Source of the DNA: Azadirachta indica
Lineage: Eukaryota > Streptophyta > Magnoliopsida > Sapindales > Meliaceae
Length of the DNA stretch: 64,000 bases
Assembly (NCBI GenBank): GCA_022749755.1
Contig: CM040442.1
Coordinates: 4,004,457-4,068,456 of the forward strand
Direction: 5' to 3'
Both the position numbers and the translations under genes were made by a program. Below are positions 36,163 through 48,720 of this stretch, piece by piece. Under the pieces are notes generated by a model that ran no database searches, was not told where the DNA came from, and saw only the letters and a list, made by a program, of their open reading frames with translations. Every line of letters begins with the position of its first letter. The stretch's first letter is position 1.

Positions 36163-37260
36163 GTCATTTTTTACGCGTGTTAATGAAGTAAATTCTAATT
36201 TTTATATAGTTTTAGCACTTTTCCTCGCTGATCGAAATAGAACAGTAAACAACACATCATATACGATGAGTTTTAAGATTATCAACGAAAAGTTAATCAA
36301 ACGATTTAAAAAAAAAACAACCAAATAATTCATGTAAATGCTCACAAGAAGTTGTGCTGAACTAGACAACTGAGCACTAGACAGCCTAGAAATCCTTTAG
36401 TCAAAAACTCAATTCGCATCCAAATTTCATGCTTATATTCAAAGGTTTGGAGTCGTCCAAGAATGAATGGTTCTGAAGATCCTCTCGGACCAAATGAACA
36501 CCAGTGTTGGAATAGTCAATTCGGTACTCAATTTGTCCTTTAGAATTCAAAGAAGTGCAAGTGAGAGCTCATTCATAACCTTAAAATCCTCTAATTTGAG
36601 TGAATTATTTGTTTTAGCTTGAGTATTTTTCAAATCAACCTTCTCATCACTCAAAACATCCTCCGTAGACATAGAATTTGCTTGATCAAAGGCCTCGTCG
36701 GTAGCCACACTACAAAGTAAGCTCAGTTTTGGATAAATAGGAGTTACCTTAAAAGCATTTGGTATTTTTACCTTGACGAAATCAGAATGCCTGCAAATAA
36801 AATAAATATCAAAGTTCAAAACGAAATTAAACTATTCGCTTTTTTTGCACAATGGACGCGATCACTCGCAAATTTGCTCCACCTCTTCTCTGGCACCAAA
36901 GCTGCGAAGAAAGAGATGTTTCAACTTTTAAAAGAGCGCAAATAAATAGGGAAAAAAATGCACTGTTTGCTTTATAGTAGTTTTAATAAACGACATAACA
37001 TTTTGTCGTTGTAAATTTGGATTGTTATTTGGGTGTACTGAAGAATTCAATGGGGGTATTTAATATCATCGCATGTTATATTTGGGATGCAGACGCCACT
37101 GAGTTAAAATGGTTTGGGCCTGTCCATTTGCCTCCTGTGCTTGTAAATACTGAATTACCCTCATAAAAATTTCATATTACTCAAGCGCCCTCTATCCCGT
37201 ACATCTCTTAAACCCAGAAAGCCTTCCCCTCCGTTTTCTCTGCTCGAGCGGGAGCACAGA
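36163..37260. other. Spacer and promoter of the methyltransferase gene; one unrecognised ORF
   Basis: On the minus strand at about 36790-36547 an open stretch reads HSDFVKVKIPNAFKVTPIYP and SMSTEDVLSDEKVDLKNTQ, preceded by an acceptor-like CTGCAG... I do not recognise it; it could be an exon of a decayed gene, possibly the same minus-strand gene whose MscS-like pieces lie below. The remaining sequence appears to be the upstream region of the gene at 37261. Confidence 0.3.
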
Positions 37261-40200
37261 ATGTCTGCAGCAAGCAACGCCTTGAGACACTTAACAGCGG
37301 CAACAACAGCAAGACAACCATGGCTTCTGAAATCCCGCTTCACTTCTTGCACTTTTGCTTGTCTCTCTTTTACTCCAAACCCACAAGAAATCCAACAAAG
37401 CATTTATTGTAATGATAATGACAAAAAATCTGAAAAGAACAAGGGGAGTTCGTATTTTCCTAAGAGGGGTCAAGAACTAGAGTTGGTTTGTGAGAGTCTG
37501 GCGTTTAAAGGGAAAGGAGTATGCAAGGTGGAAGAAACTGGCTTCGTTGTGATGTGTGACCGTGTGCTTCCTGGGGAGAAGTTCATTGGGCGAGTTACAC
37601 GCAAGAAGGGAAATTATGCTGAGGTTAGTTTATGTGACTGCTTTGAAGATAAAACTAGTAAACTTTTTGTGTTTGGAATTGTGAAGATTATAGTGGATTT
37701 TGTTTGGTTTTTTGATTAAATATAAGGAAAAGGTAGAAGTTAAGGTTTGACGAAATGAATTCCAATAAGTTAGCAGTTTTTATCTTTGATTTTCCATAGT
37801 AAAAGAATCAGGTGCACTAGTTGAAATCAAATAACTTTGAGCTCAATTTGTGCATAGCATACTGATTATAATGACATTGTTTGTGGGGTTGTCTGCTTAT
37901 TGAAAACTTTGATAAAAAGATGGAAAAATGAATTAACCTTAGAGATTTACTTACTGAAGACAGTTTTTACAGGCAACCAAACTTGTTAATGAACATTAAT
38001 TGTTTTATCCAAGGAAATAATTGACAAATAACACTTCTCTCCTTGGAGAATGGATATAACTCTAGATGCCATTTATTTTCTCCTCTAAATATGTGTGCTG
38101 GATGTGTATGAAAGAATTTTGGAACTATCGTTATACTTCATTTTATCTTCATGTATATGATTCATGATGTTGCATTTTGTTGAAATTGCAGGCGACTAAG
38201 GTGAAGACAATATCTCCTCATTGGGATTCAGTGGATGCTCCCTGTGAGTATGCCTCGTATTGTGGAGGTTGTAAGACACAAAACCTGTCTTATGAGGCTC
38301 AACTCAGAGCCAAGGAACAACAAGTCCATGATCTCGTTATACATGTTGGAAAATTTTCTAATAAAGACCCAGAATTTTTTGGTGTCATGAAGCCTATTAT
38401 TCCCTGTGATATTCAATTTCATTATAGAAATAAGGTTAGCTTTCAACATAGACTTGTCCAATTTGGTTGATTGCAATTAGTGTAGTTATTTTATATCTGT
38501 CTCTCTTTTTCCTGAAACTCTGAGGTAATCTGTATATCAAATACTGAAACTATAATTGGGGTGTGATTATCAGAGATTCTGACAACCAAAGAAAAGAAAA
38601 TTTGGAAACAATCACGCTTTCCTTTTCTTTCTTTCTTTTTTGGTGCAAATTTAAAAGCATCCAAAGTATTATTACCAGAAAATATTGCTGTAGTATTATT
38701 TGAATTCAGTGCTTTTGTTCTCAACTTTTACATGCAGTGATGAATAGATGCCAGTTGATCCTCTCGAGTAGAGCTGGAAATACTACTCCTTACCCTATTC
38801 CCTTCTTACTTAATGTGTAACATTAACTCAACTTTACGAGCTTTAACAAGAAAACTAAAAATGAAAGATAGATGAATGCATGCCTGCTTTCCTGGTAGAA
38901 TGATAGCCTTATTACTGTTTGATCAGTTCGCTAAAATTTTATAATTCTCACATGGCTGCATAATCATTTTATATTGATTATGTCATAAACTTAGAAAAAG
39001 TAATAAATAAAATTCTATTTTTTACCTACTAAATAAATTTATGTGAATAGATTAGTTGATTAAGTTAGAAATTCTCAGCTACTACTTCATGTTTCTGCAG
39101 ATGGAATTCTCATTTGGTTCTAAAAGATGGTTTCCTAAAGAATTATTACAAGAAAAAAGAGACCATGAGGAGTATTATGCACTAGGATTACATGCTCCTG
39201 GATTTTTTGATAAGGTTCTAAACATCGACAAGTGTTTATTGCAAAGCGGGCCTGCCAATGTGGTAAACGGTGTCTTTACTTTTATACTATAACTTTTATA
39301 TATTCTTATGTGAAAATACTGTACATTAATTTTTAGAAAAAAGAAAAACTACAAAGATCTTTATCCAATGTTCATTGCTACTAAGTACACTCTATGAATC
39401 TGTTGAATGTTTATTCCACTGTTGTTGTAGTGCTATATATCAGTTCGATAATCTACCATCTGGTGTAAAACGTGAGTTCTAATCGGAGGCATCTTCATGT
39501 CCTCTGGTTGTCGTTTTAACATGTGCTAAAATTTTTCCTGTTCTGGCTTACTTGTTAAATAAGTGGGTTCATAAGGATACAGATATATTGTTGGAAGCAG
39601 AATTAGAAGAAGAGAAGAAAAAGGTTCATAGGGAAATTAGGAAAATTATCCAGTTTTTATTTCTATAATCTTCTGAAGCTTTGAACTACCTTTTATGCCA
39701 TTTTTTGTCATTTAAATGGTTGTTGGCAGCATCTGTGATTTGTGTGAGATAAAGTCAATTTTACTGCCTTTTTCTGTTGCAATTAATATGTAGGTTCTGG
39801 CAGCTGTCCAAGATTATTGGAGAGACCAACAATTAGGTCTATCTCCTTATGATGTTCACTCACATTCTGGATTTCTCAAGCATCTAATGCTAAGAACAGG
39901 GAGGTATGTTGAGTTCTACCTTAGACCATACCATCATTGTCAGCTTCATATTGCATGTATTAGCATGCTTTGGTTCTCATGTTCATTCTTTACAGAGCAA
40001 GTTACTTTTGTGCAAGTGAAATGCATGCATTTCATATTATGTGGATACTCTCCTAAAGCACAATGCTATACTGTCTGCACATCAGGGGTAGTCAGGCGAA
40101 TGAAAAAAATAAAAAACGATGGATAGACAACATAAGTAAAAATCTTTGAAAACTCAGAATACTGCTGGTTAATGCTAATGATTCCAGGAATCATAAAACA

Positions 40201-42384
40201 GGTAATAACACAAGGCATTGTCATAAATACAAAACAATTAGGACATTTATATGTTAAATTTACTTTATGCATTAATTTATAGGAGAACTTTCATGTTTGT
40301 GGAGGCAGCAGTATGTCTTTTTGCATCGCACTAGGGCTTTATGATGTTTATCATCGATGCATGAATGCCACTGACTCCTCAATGCGTGCTTTAAGTCTTT
40401 GGATAATTTCTTGAATTGTGAGATGGTTTCGACATACTGCATTTCTCATAAGTTCATGGATCTATAATTGTCTTACAAACACTAATTTCCCTATGATTAA
40501 TAGTTATGATTTGGTTGCCAGGAATTTGAAGTCCGGTTTACCTGAACTCATGGTTAATTTTGTAACATCGTCTTGCCAGCCAGAGCTGCTGAAGCCACTG
40601 GTTGAGAAAATTTCATCTATTCCTGAAGTGGTTAGTGGTTTTTATAGAAATTCCTAATATCATTTATGTCTATAGAGATTTGCAATTTTCCTTGTTACAA
40701 ATGGTCAAGTGTTGATTTGTCTCATTAATGACTTAACATCATTAATTGATGCAAAGCAACATGACCACAGTATATGTTTAGCTTGGAGAGAGCACTTTCT
40801 GTAAACTATGTTGTAGAGCAACATGAAATGTGTAACTTTGAGAGAGCACTTTCTTTAAACTATGTTTTAGAGTAACATGAAATGTTTAACTTTGAGAGAG
40901 CACTTTCTCTAAACTATGTTTTAGAGTAACATGAAAGAGTACTGTGGATTATAAGAAAATTTTCTTATGACTGTCAGGTGAGCATTATGAATAATGTGAA
41001 TACTTCTGTTGGTAATACATCTGTCGGAGAGGAGGAGCACACGTTGTATGGAAAATGTAACATCACTGAAACTTTAAGAGGGCTTACATTTCAAATTTCT
41101 GCCAACTCTTTCTTCCAGACTAATACTCGTCAGGTATATGCCTGCTTATACTTGCCCCTGTACTATGTTCCTTGATCCCTTACTCCAGCTTTCCATCTGG
41201 CTTCATGGGTAATTCCCATATCAGTAAATGCAAAGATTTACACTGTTTAGGCAGAGGTTCTGTATAAACTCATTGAAGATTGTGCTGGTCTCAGAGGAGA
41301 TGGCTCCGAAATTGTGCTTGACCTATTTTGTGGAACTGGCACTATTGGCTTAACCCTTGCAAGAAGGTATATCTCCTCATTCCATTAGCTTTTCTTGTTG
41401 AGTATCAACAATATTTTGTTCACTTGGCTTCTTAACTGCAGCGTATCTAACATCACGGTTTCTCTTTTCATTCCTTACTGTCAGGGTTAGGCATGTTTAT
41501 GGCTATGAAGTAGTTCCTCAAGCTATATCAGATGCTCATCTAAATGCAAAGTTGAATGGTATTTCTAATGCTACATTTGTTCAAGGGGATCTCAACAAAA
41601 TTGGTGAAAATTTTGGCAATGCTTTTCCAAAGCCAGACATTGTCATCTCAGGTTGTCTCGTTTGGTTTCTCTACAAAAATTCATATTTAGGAATGTTAAT
41701 CTTATGCTAGGAGATATTATTTTAATTTGTTTAAGTATGATAGACTGGATATTAACAAGTACTTATTCTTGGAGGAGATGAGGTTTAGATTTAGAGGTTG
41801 GGGCATGGGAGGAGAATGACTCCAAATTTTAGGTTAGTTGTCATGATGAATTGGCAGTGAAATACTTTGATTAGAGGCATAATCAATTTTGTTTGTGATT
41901 GATGACCGTTGAATATTTGTATTGAATCACAAATGGTACTACAATAGTGTGGAGAATTTTTTTTATTTTTTGAAGAATAAATGAAATGGTAATATTTACT
42001 TTGAAGATTATACCAGCATTAATTATCTCTCTCTTTTTTTGGTGGCAAACCCAATTCTGCAGATCCAAACCGCCCAGGTATGCACTTGAAATTGATCAAG
42101 TTCCTGCTAAAGCTGAAGGCACCACGTATTGTTTATGTGTCGTGTAATCCAGCCACTTGTGCTCGTGACCTTGATTACCTTTGTCATGGAGTGGTATGTA
42201 TGGTGTTTGCATCTGATGCATCTACACAGTCCTTTAAACTTTCTGTCATCTATAACTCTTGGAAATGTTTTTGCAGACGGAGCAAAATATAGAAGGATGT
42301 TATAAACTAAAAAGTGTACAGCCAGTAGACATGTTCCCTCACACTCCTCATACTGAATGTGTTTCCTTGTTGGAACTTTCTTGA
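37261..42384 (+). CDS. TrmA/RlmD-family RNA (uracil-5)-methyltransferase, probably organellar
   Basis: Ten exons (37261-37623, 38192-38434, 39101-39262, 39794-39903, 40522-40630, 40978-41133, 41251-41366, 41485-41651, 42063-42193, 42277-42384) join in phase to 554 residues. The Ser/Thr-rich N-terminus (MSAASNALRHLTAATTARQP) looks like an organelle transit peptide. A TRAM-like domain follows (GQELELVCESLAFKGKGVCK). Cys139, Cys145 and Cys148 (PCEYASYCGGCK) have the C-x5-C-x2-C spacing of the RlmD/RumA iron-sulfur site. The SAM-binding motif is LDLFCGTGTIGL (about 404-415). DPNRPG and the nucleophile Cys503 in YVSCNPATCARD complete the m5U active site. The enzyme should methylate C5 of a uridine in tRNA or rRNA; which site is unknown. 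The gene looks intact. Confidence 0.93.
40756..40936. repeat. Intronic tandem repeat, about 54 bp x 3
   Basis: Three imperfect copies of a unit with AACTTTGAGAGAGCACTTTC and TAAACTATGTTTTAGAGTAA, inside intron 5 of the methyltransferase gene, shortly before exon 6. Confidence 0.85.
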
Positions 42385-43440
42385 TCTTCAATTGCAACCA
42401 ATCTCTCCGATGCCAATATATTTTGTATCTTTCCGGCAAGGTTATAGTTTAAGTTTTCTCTATGCAAATTCAATCTAGTTATAGACATCTTTCCTTTATA
42501 TATCAGGGTGGTGTGTTTCCAGTTATGTGATTATTTTTTTTTTCTTTTTATATTAGTTTTCTGAATTTCCAAATTTATGCGTCCTTTTGGACATTCCTCA
42601 TATGTAGCTTCGCTTGATATGTCAATGGGTAATATATTACAATGTGAAAATTATTGATCCACCCTAAATTTCATCCTAATACCGAATTGTCTCCTCAGTT
42701 TTTCAGACGTAACTCAAAAACTCCCCCAAATGTTAAAGACTAATAACTTTCAAATCCACTTATTGAATGCTGTTACCACATCGTTCTCAGGTGATGGAAT
42801 GTGTTAGCATGTCTTAGACAATTACAAATTTCGAAAAATGAAAGCCTTTGTCAATTTTTTTGGGAAGATAAACCTTTATAATTTATGTTATTTTTTCTTC
42901 TCTTTGTTGACTGCTTTTTCCCTGCTTCCATCACGGTAGCATGGTGTCACGTGCTGGAAACTGATGCAGAAATTTCGGCACATGCGGCACTTGAACAAGT
43001 TGATTGGCACTGTCCAAGTAAGCCTTTAATTCTCTTAAGATTAATTTGTGTGTGTGTGTTGCAAGAAGTGGCGTGAGCAATGTCAATTTGATGCTCAAAT
43101 TTGGGAGCCAAATGGACAAGAAGAAGAACCAACGTGAGACAATTTTTGGAAGAGAAAATGGGTCTCTTTTTCATTACATTTCACTATATAATATATATGT
43201 ACAAATGGATGGTCAAGATTCACTCTATACAATCACTTTTAATGGTCAAGATTTATCTACATTTACATAATTTACAAGAAAATAAGAAATATTTTACCTA
43301 CCACCATTAAACATAAAATTGGGTCTATTGGATCACATTCTAAAAAAACCAAGATAGGTTAATAAATCAAACCAAGTGTTGTTTAGCTTGCCCCCTTTAA
43401 TATGCTTACTTGCCCAGTCCAAATGATGCTCTAATGATGA
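42385..43440. other. Downstream region, no supported gene
   Basis: Includes the methyltransferase 3' UTR. A short open stretch near 42,945-43,018 (ETDAEISAHAALEQVDWHCP) looks exon-like, with AAG/GT nearby, but I cannot link it to other exons or a family. Confidence 0.35.
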
Positions 43441-43735
43441 TTGAGGTGGTTACTTTTAAGGGTCACTGACTTACTTAGTCTTGGTTGTCACGATAGGAAG
43501 TCGGGCACTCTTCCGTCTCACTCCGCTCTCCCCCGAACGGCTCGCGGACTACTGTTCACCAGCACACTGTTCATCTACGAGTGTAGGCTTTTCGTCGAGA
43601 GAGTAGGCGAATCTAGAACTTGGGCGCGCTTGTTCTGCGAGGAGCGCGCTCTTGTGCTCTTGCGCTTTCAGCGGTTCTGCTTCCGAACCGGTGGCACGTG
43701 ACAACGGGCACTCTTCGTTGGTCCAGAAAAAGAAG
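43441..43735. other. GC-rich island of unknown origin
   Basis: An abrupt block of much higher GC than its surroundings, with words such as GGAAGTCGGGCACTCTTCCG and GAGGAGCGCGCTCTTGTGC. On the plus strand it stays open for 86 codons (LGCHDRKSGTLPSHSALPRT and onward). Composition and codon texture are unlike neighbouring genes and recall plant mitochondrial DNA, but I do not recognise a specific organelle gene. Possible NUMT or transposon piece. Confidence 0.3.
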
Positions 43736-44318
43736 CATGTTTATGCATGAAAAATACAAAAATGATGCCTGCCATTAGTAGTATTCTTGCTAATGCGAAT
43801 ACAAGCAGCTTCGATTATCGGTAGTGCAGTGCGAGCGATGGGAAAATAATGTCTTCGATTTTTGAATTAGAATTTCCAATTTACCATTTAAATTTTATTT
43901 TTAGTAAATTAAAAAATATATATTGAAACAAAGAAGCGGGCCTAGGCAAGCGGGTTTCAAACTTGTAATTCTTACCCTGGCCCGGAAATAATAATTTATC
44001 ATCGTGCCCAGCCCTTTTACTGTACATCTTAAAAACCGTCCTCGATTCTCCATCCGGTGGGCTGAGTCACCTACCGAGTCCGTTTGTGCAGGAAAATTTG
44101 CTAAAATTTGCTATTCTTGAAAATAAATAAATAAATAAATAAACAATAAGGATTAAATTGTTAAATATTAAGTAAATGATATCCTTATTTGTTATTATTT
44201 TATTCTTACCAATTTTAATATTGCCTTGTAATTGCATGCATGACATAAAACGTCAATTTAAATAAACCCTAAAGTATTCAGTTTTGCGTCAGAAAACGCC
44301 AAGTTAATTCTTCTTTGG
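43736..44318. other. Intergenic, no gene seen
   Basis: AT-rich spacer with a short AAAT microsatellite (about 44,124-44,144). No coding pattern recognised. Confidence 0.5.
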
Positions 44319-46318
44319 ATGGCATTGGCAGTAACTTGTTCATTACTGAATGCAAATCCTCTGCTGTTATCAAAACAGAGAAGAAACTTCCATGGCGACC
44401 TTTGTTGCATCAGATCTGTTAAATTTATTACTAGTTTTAGAGCACCTAGCGTTGAAGTTAAATGCCTTATTGACCTCTCTTCAACTTCAACCGCTACTAG
44501 TACAAATCCTTTCAACTCTGAACTGCAGAAATTCAAAAGCTCAGGGCCTTCTAAGTGGTTGAAAGTTCCTTTGGTCGTGATTCTGCAGTCTTCGTTAATG
44601 CTTTTGATGATGAAGACGTAAGGTAGCAGCGATATGGCATTGGCTTGTCCTGTTGTTGAAGGATGTTACGTGAATTGAAGCCTGCTGAAGGAACTGATGA
44701 TGAGGACAGCAGTAAATTAACGTACCATCGACATTCTCATTAAACCAGGGAAACATTGTTCATCTTGCACTTATGAAATTCCAAAAGGAAAAAATAAGAA
44801 TGATGATTCAGTCCCTCTGTTGCGGAGTGACTGTTCCTGGTTTGCTTACGTTTAATTACGGCAGCAGCGATTTGGCATCGGCTCGTCCCGTTGTTGAAGG
44901 ACGTCTTAGTGAATTGAAGCCTGATGATGGGAGCAACAATAAATTGGTTGTCAAGCTCCAGGAATGTATGTATATGCTTTTCTGATTACTTGATTATCCA
45001 TTTTTTTTTTCAATTTTAGAAAATTTTCGGCAATTGTCTTTCGTAGTTAGGGTTATGGGTTCTTGGAACACGTTTTGAGCGGAATCTTAATTGGATCGCT
45101 GATACGGCTGATACATCCAGCTCAGATGGTTTGATAGATATATTGCAGAGTAAGGTTTTGTAAACTTCTATGCTGGTTATTTATTTATTTTTTTTAAATG
45201 GATAAATCCAAAAATTATGATTGCATTCTTCTATGAATTACCTTAGTAATTTAGAATGGAGGAATCCGTCGCAAATGTTGTAAAGCATGTTTCCAACTAT
45301 TATAATGTGTTTGGCAAGCTCTATATATTTTATTATGCCCAAAGTGTTTTCCAGGCTGTTTCATCCAAGGCATAAGATGAACCGAGGAATCCAACCAAAT
45401 AGGAATAAATATGCATGTGGGAACAGCATTGCTTGCATTGATTCAATTGATTTGAAGGTTATACATACAGACGTAGTTGATATTCCTTGTTTGTCTAAAA
45501 TCAAAGATGCTAGAAACTAATAAATTTGATGATCATATTGCATCAAGGTCAAATCTTGTGACGAAGCTTGTGTCAATTCGCAATACCTTGAAGAAAAAGC
45601 CATTGTATTAATGCTTTTCAAAATGACATTTACTTCTTTGTAGTAATATGTTCTTTAGAAATTTGAATCTATGTATTGCGAAAAATTCATTAAAAGAAAA
45701 TGGTCATGTCTAGAGCCTTTTATGAATTTCTGTCTATTAATATTTCTCATACTCATATAGTTTAGGCCTATTGTATTTTTATAGTTCCCCTTTTCAGGTC
45801 CCAGTTCTCACTTCAGATGTAAGATAGTCTCTACATAGTTGCTTCTTGTTTAACAATTTATTTCCAAATCCGCTTGCCTTCTTTTTGTCTTTTGCTTTTG
45901 AGTTGGAAATTTTTTAATTTCCAGGTTGTATTTCAATGTTGCCGGTGGGTTTGTTAAAGAGCCCAGAAAATGGAATGAAATACTTCAAGCAACTTTCAAT
46001 CAAAGAACGGTGAATTTTGATGAAGAATTTTTTAATCCAAATAATGTAAAAGAGGACAAAATACATAGCTGAAAAGTTAACATTTGGGATAAAACCCATG
46101 TGGTGGTAAGCTGAAATTTAAATAGTTTTGCCCCAATTCAAATCTTAACTTTTCTGGTATACATGCAGAAATACAACAGCAACAGGATTCTCAGGCTGTC
46201 TTCAGGATTTATCATTTTGATAATATCATCCTAATCATGTGTTGCTTCATTTTCATAATGTTGTACTTTGAGCTCAAAATCCTTTATCACATTGTACAAT
46301 TTTGATGTTTAAACTTCA

Positions 46319-46349
<31 letters not shown>

Positions 46350-46680
46350 TTTCAGATGACAATCTTGGTCCTTGCTAAAGGACTGTATAATATGCGTACC
46401 TGCATCGAATCCAGGACAGACATAACGCATGCCCTGGAGAGGTTTTTGTCCATTTATAAGTCTTGTGAAATACTAGTATAAATAATCATTTATTCTTTCT
46501 CTTTTTTCTTTTTCGGGTTTTTCGATATTGACTTGTAGGTATATTTATATATCTTGATGAATCAATTGATGTTTTCTTCATCCATGAACGCAGGCATTCA
46601 GTATATTATGGACACCCCATTTGCGAAATGACATTAAATCACCGAGGCAATTTATTGCAGAATATCCGCAGCTAAAGGAT
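44319..46680 (+). pseudogene. Unrecognised, probably decayed gene with plastid-type N-terminus
   Basis: The frame from 44319 starts MALAVTCSLLNANPLLLSKQ and continues basic and Ser/Thr-rich (CLIDLSSTSTATSTNPFNSE), as chloroplast transit peptides do, then FKSSGPSKWLKVPL before ending at 44621. In another frame the text continues FVNAFDDEDVR and RELKPAEGTDDEDSSKL. A related block recurs at about 44855-44945 (SARPVVEGRLSELKPDDGSN). Later possible exons are at 45048-45150 (GTRFERNLNWIADTADTSSS) and 46356-46440 (TILVLAKGLYNMRTCIESRT). I cannot assign a family. Frame breaks and the repeated block suggest a pseudogene, though unusual splicing is not excluded. Confidence 0.35.
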
Positions 46681-47130
46681 GGTCCAAGATATTTAGGATT
46701 TGCTTCGATTAACCATGGTTTTCCTTTTTTACTTGTTGTTTGGGGGAGGGGGTGGGGGCGCGGCGGTGGGTTGAATTCTCTATGATACAGTTTTATCGAG
46801 ACAAATTGTTAAGAACAGTATATTATGAATATATAGAAACCCCATATCAGATTATACACAAAAAAGGTGCTAAGCTATATTATGTTCGGTTCAAATTATT
46901 TCTTGGTGGAAATGTTATTATGATAAGGTAAAACAAATTCAAGAAACATTAATTAGAAGATCATCAAATCAATCCTAATCATGTCTTTTTCCAGCGACAA
47001 TTACTAACGTGTTCTGCACGCTAAGATGACTCTTCATTGCATACTTTCTAATAATCCAAGTATTACCAACTCAATAAATCAACCGTTGCCTCACAAGTCA
47101 ATTACACTAGACTTTTGCTTGACAACACTC
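46665..47130. repeat. Direct repeat, copy 1 (partner 48115-48600)
   Basis: It shares GATGGTCCAAGATATTTAGG, AATTGTTAAGAACAGTATAT, ATTACTAACGTGTTCTGCAC and CATTGCATACTTTCTAATA with the partner 1.44 kb downstream. This copy carries a G-rich insertion at 46742-46770 that the partner lacks. Confidence 0.85.
46742..46770 (+). other. G-quadruplex-capable G-rich tract
   Basis: Three runs of five G separated by single bases, then GCGGCGGTGGG, in an otherwise AT-rich region. It fits a G4 motif; structure formation is inferred. Confidence 0.5.
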
Positions 47131-47375
47131 TCACTGACCAACTGATCGTATTGAATAAGTGATTTCATTTTTTGTCTTCGTTAGTTATCACGAGAAATTT
47201 CTACAATTAGTTGACTAGAACGTTGGAAATTTTTACTTGCAGAATTTTAAGCTGGAATACTGTAATTTGGAAGAAAAATGCGAGCAGATGTTATTAATTG
47301 AAAGACTTGTGAGGCAACGGTTGATTCAGTGACTCGGTAATATTTTGATTATTAGAAAGTATGCAATGTATTTAA
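47030..47375. repeat. Inverted repeat (foldback), arms 47034-47101 and 47301-47372
   Basis: The left arm CATTGCATACTTTCTAATAA ... AACCGTTGCCTCACAAGTCA is the reverse complement of the right arm GACTTGTGAGGCAACGGTTG ... TTATTAGAAAGTATGCAATG, with few mismatches. The spacer is about 200 bp. The right arm and spacer recur inverted again at 48505-48720. Confidence 0.85.
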
Positions 47376-47559
47376 GAGTCACATTTTCGAGTTAATGGAT
47401 AAAAATTATTCAAATAATATCTTAACCCTTCATTTTTAACCATACCATGTGCCGCTGGATCATTAGAAGTCCATTATACAAAAATCAGGATTGGTAATTC
47501 CTCTTCAAGATTAGACATATATATTTCTTATATAAACTACAAAATGTTATGTTATTTTT

Positions 47560-47692
47560 TAATTTCTAATGTTATTTATTTATTTCCAATCGTAGTTACC
47601 AAAATGTCCTAATATTATATTGCTCACTTTAATCATTCCTTTTGCTTGGAGTATAAATTGCAGGAGATATATCTGTCTCCATTTTCATATCA
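47560..47692 (+). repeat. Second copy of the receptor-kinase promoter (no gene attached)
   Basis: CACTTTAATCATTCC, CTTGGAGTATAAATTG and GGAGATATATCTGTCTCC correspond to 48950-49015 just upstream of the receptor kinase (GCGTGGAGTATAAATTATT). No signal-peptide exon follows here. Confidence 0.7.
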
Positions 47693-48114
47693 ATTCTTTA
47701 GTGCATTTATCGTAGTTGGAAGTTAGACCACTATTTTGATGATGTTTTTTTAAACTCTCTCTAATTTATTTATAAAATTTGATTGTTTGTCAAGATTGTG
47801 TGATTTTGAAAATGTTGTAAATGTGTACCTCTAGTTTTAGGTTGAGAGAAATTGTATATTCTCATTATTTGATTATAATGGAGATTTTTGGGTGGATTAC
47901 GGTCCCGTAATTTTTACTCCTTACATTAAAGAGATTTTTTACATTAAAATTGATTGTATTATGGTTGTTTTATTGATGATATAGTTGCTATCCAAGAAAT
48001 AATTTTATACTCAAAGATTGTTACTTTATTTGTTTGTTTCCTATTAGATTCACGCAAGAGAGCATAAAATAATTGTTGTACTTCTGTAATTGATTTGTAT
48101 TAGTTTATCCCAAC

Positions 48115-48720
48115 AAGATGGTCAAAGATATTTAGGGTTTATTCCGATTAAGCATGGTTTAGGTTTTTTTTTTTCACGATAATATATACATTTTTTTTTG
48201 GAAATTCTCTATCATGTAGGTTATTGAGACAAATTGTTAAGAACAATATATTATGAATTATTAATGGACAACCCATATGATATCAGATTATTAACAAAAT
48301 TGGTGCTAAGCTATTATATTGTTTTCGATTCAAATTATTTCTTGGTGGAAATGATATTATGATAAGGTACAACAAAGAAACATCAGAAGGCCATCAGTCC
48401 CCAAATAATGTAGCAAGTTACATCCAAATCCTAATCATATCCTTTTGCAGTGGCAATTAATTACTAACGTGTTCTGCACGTTAATTGATTCTTCATTGCA
48501 TACTCTCTAATAGTCCAAGTATTACCGAGTCAATGAATTAACGTCGCCTCACAAGTATCTTTTTACTATCGTCTGCCCGCATTTGTCTTCCAAATTGCAC
48601 TATTCCAGGTTGAAATTCTGTTCTACAACTGATAATTTCCAACGCTCTAGTGAATTAATCGTAGAAATTAATTTTTCCTAATACCTAACAAAGATAGCGA
48701 AATGAAATCACTTGCATAAT
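48115..48720. repeat. Direct repeat copy 2 plus inverted copy of 47180-47372
   Basis: 48115-48600 repeats 46665-47130. Its right-hand part (48505-48720, with CCTCACAAGTATC, TTGTCTTCCAAATTGCAC and AATTTCCAACGCTCTAGTGA) is the reverse complement of 47180-47372. Confidence 0.8.

Noticed and set aside
47560..47692. A second receptor-kinase gene start
   Set aside because: The promoter block is present but no signal peptide, malectin or kinase exon follows before the real gene.
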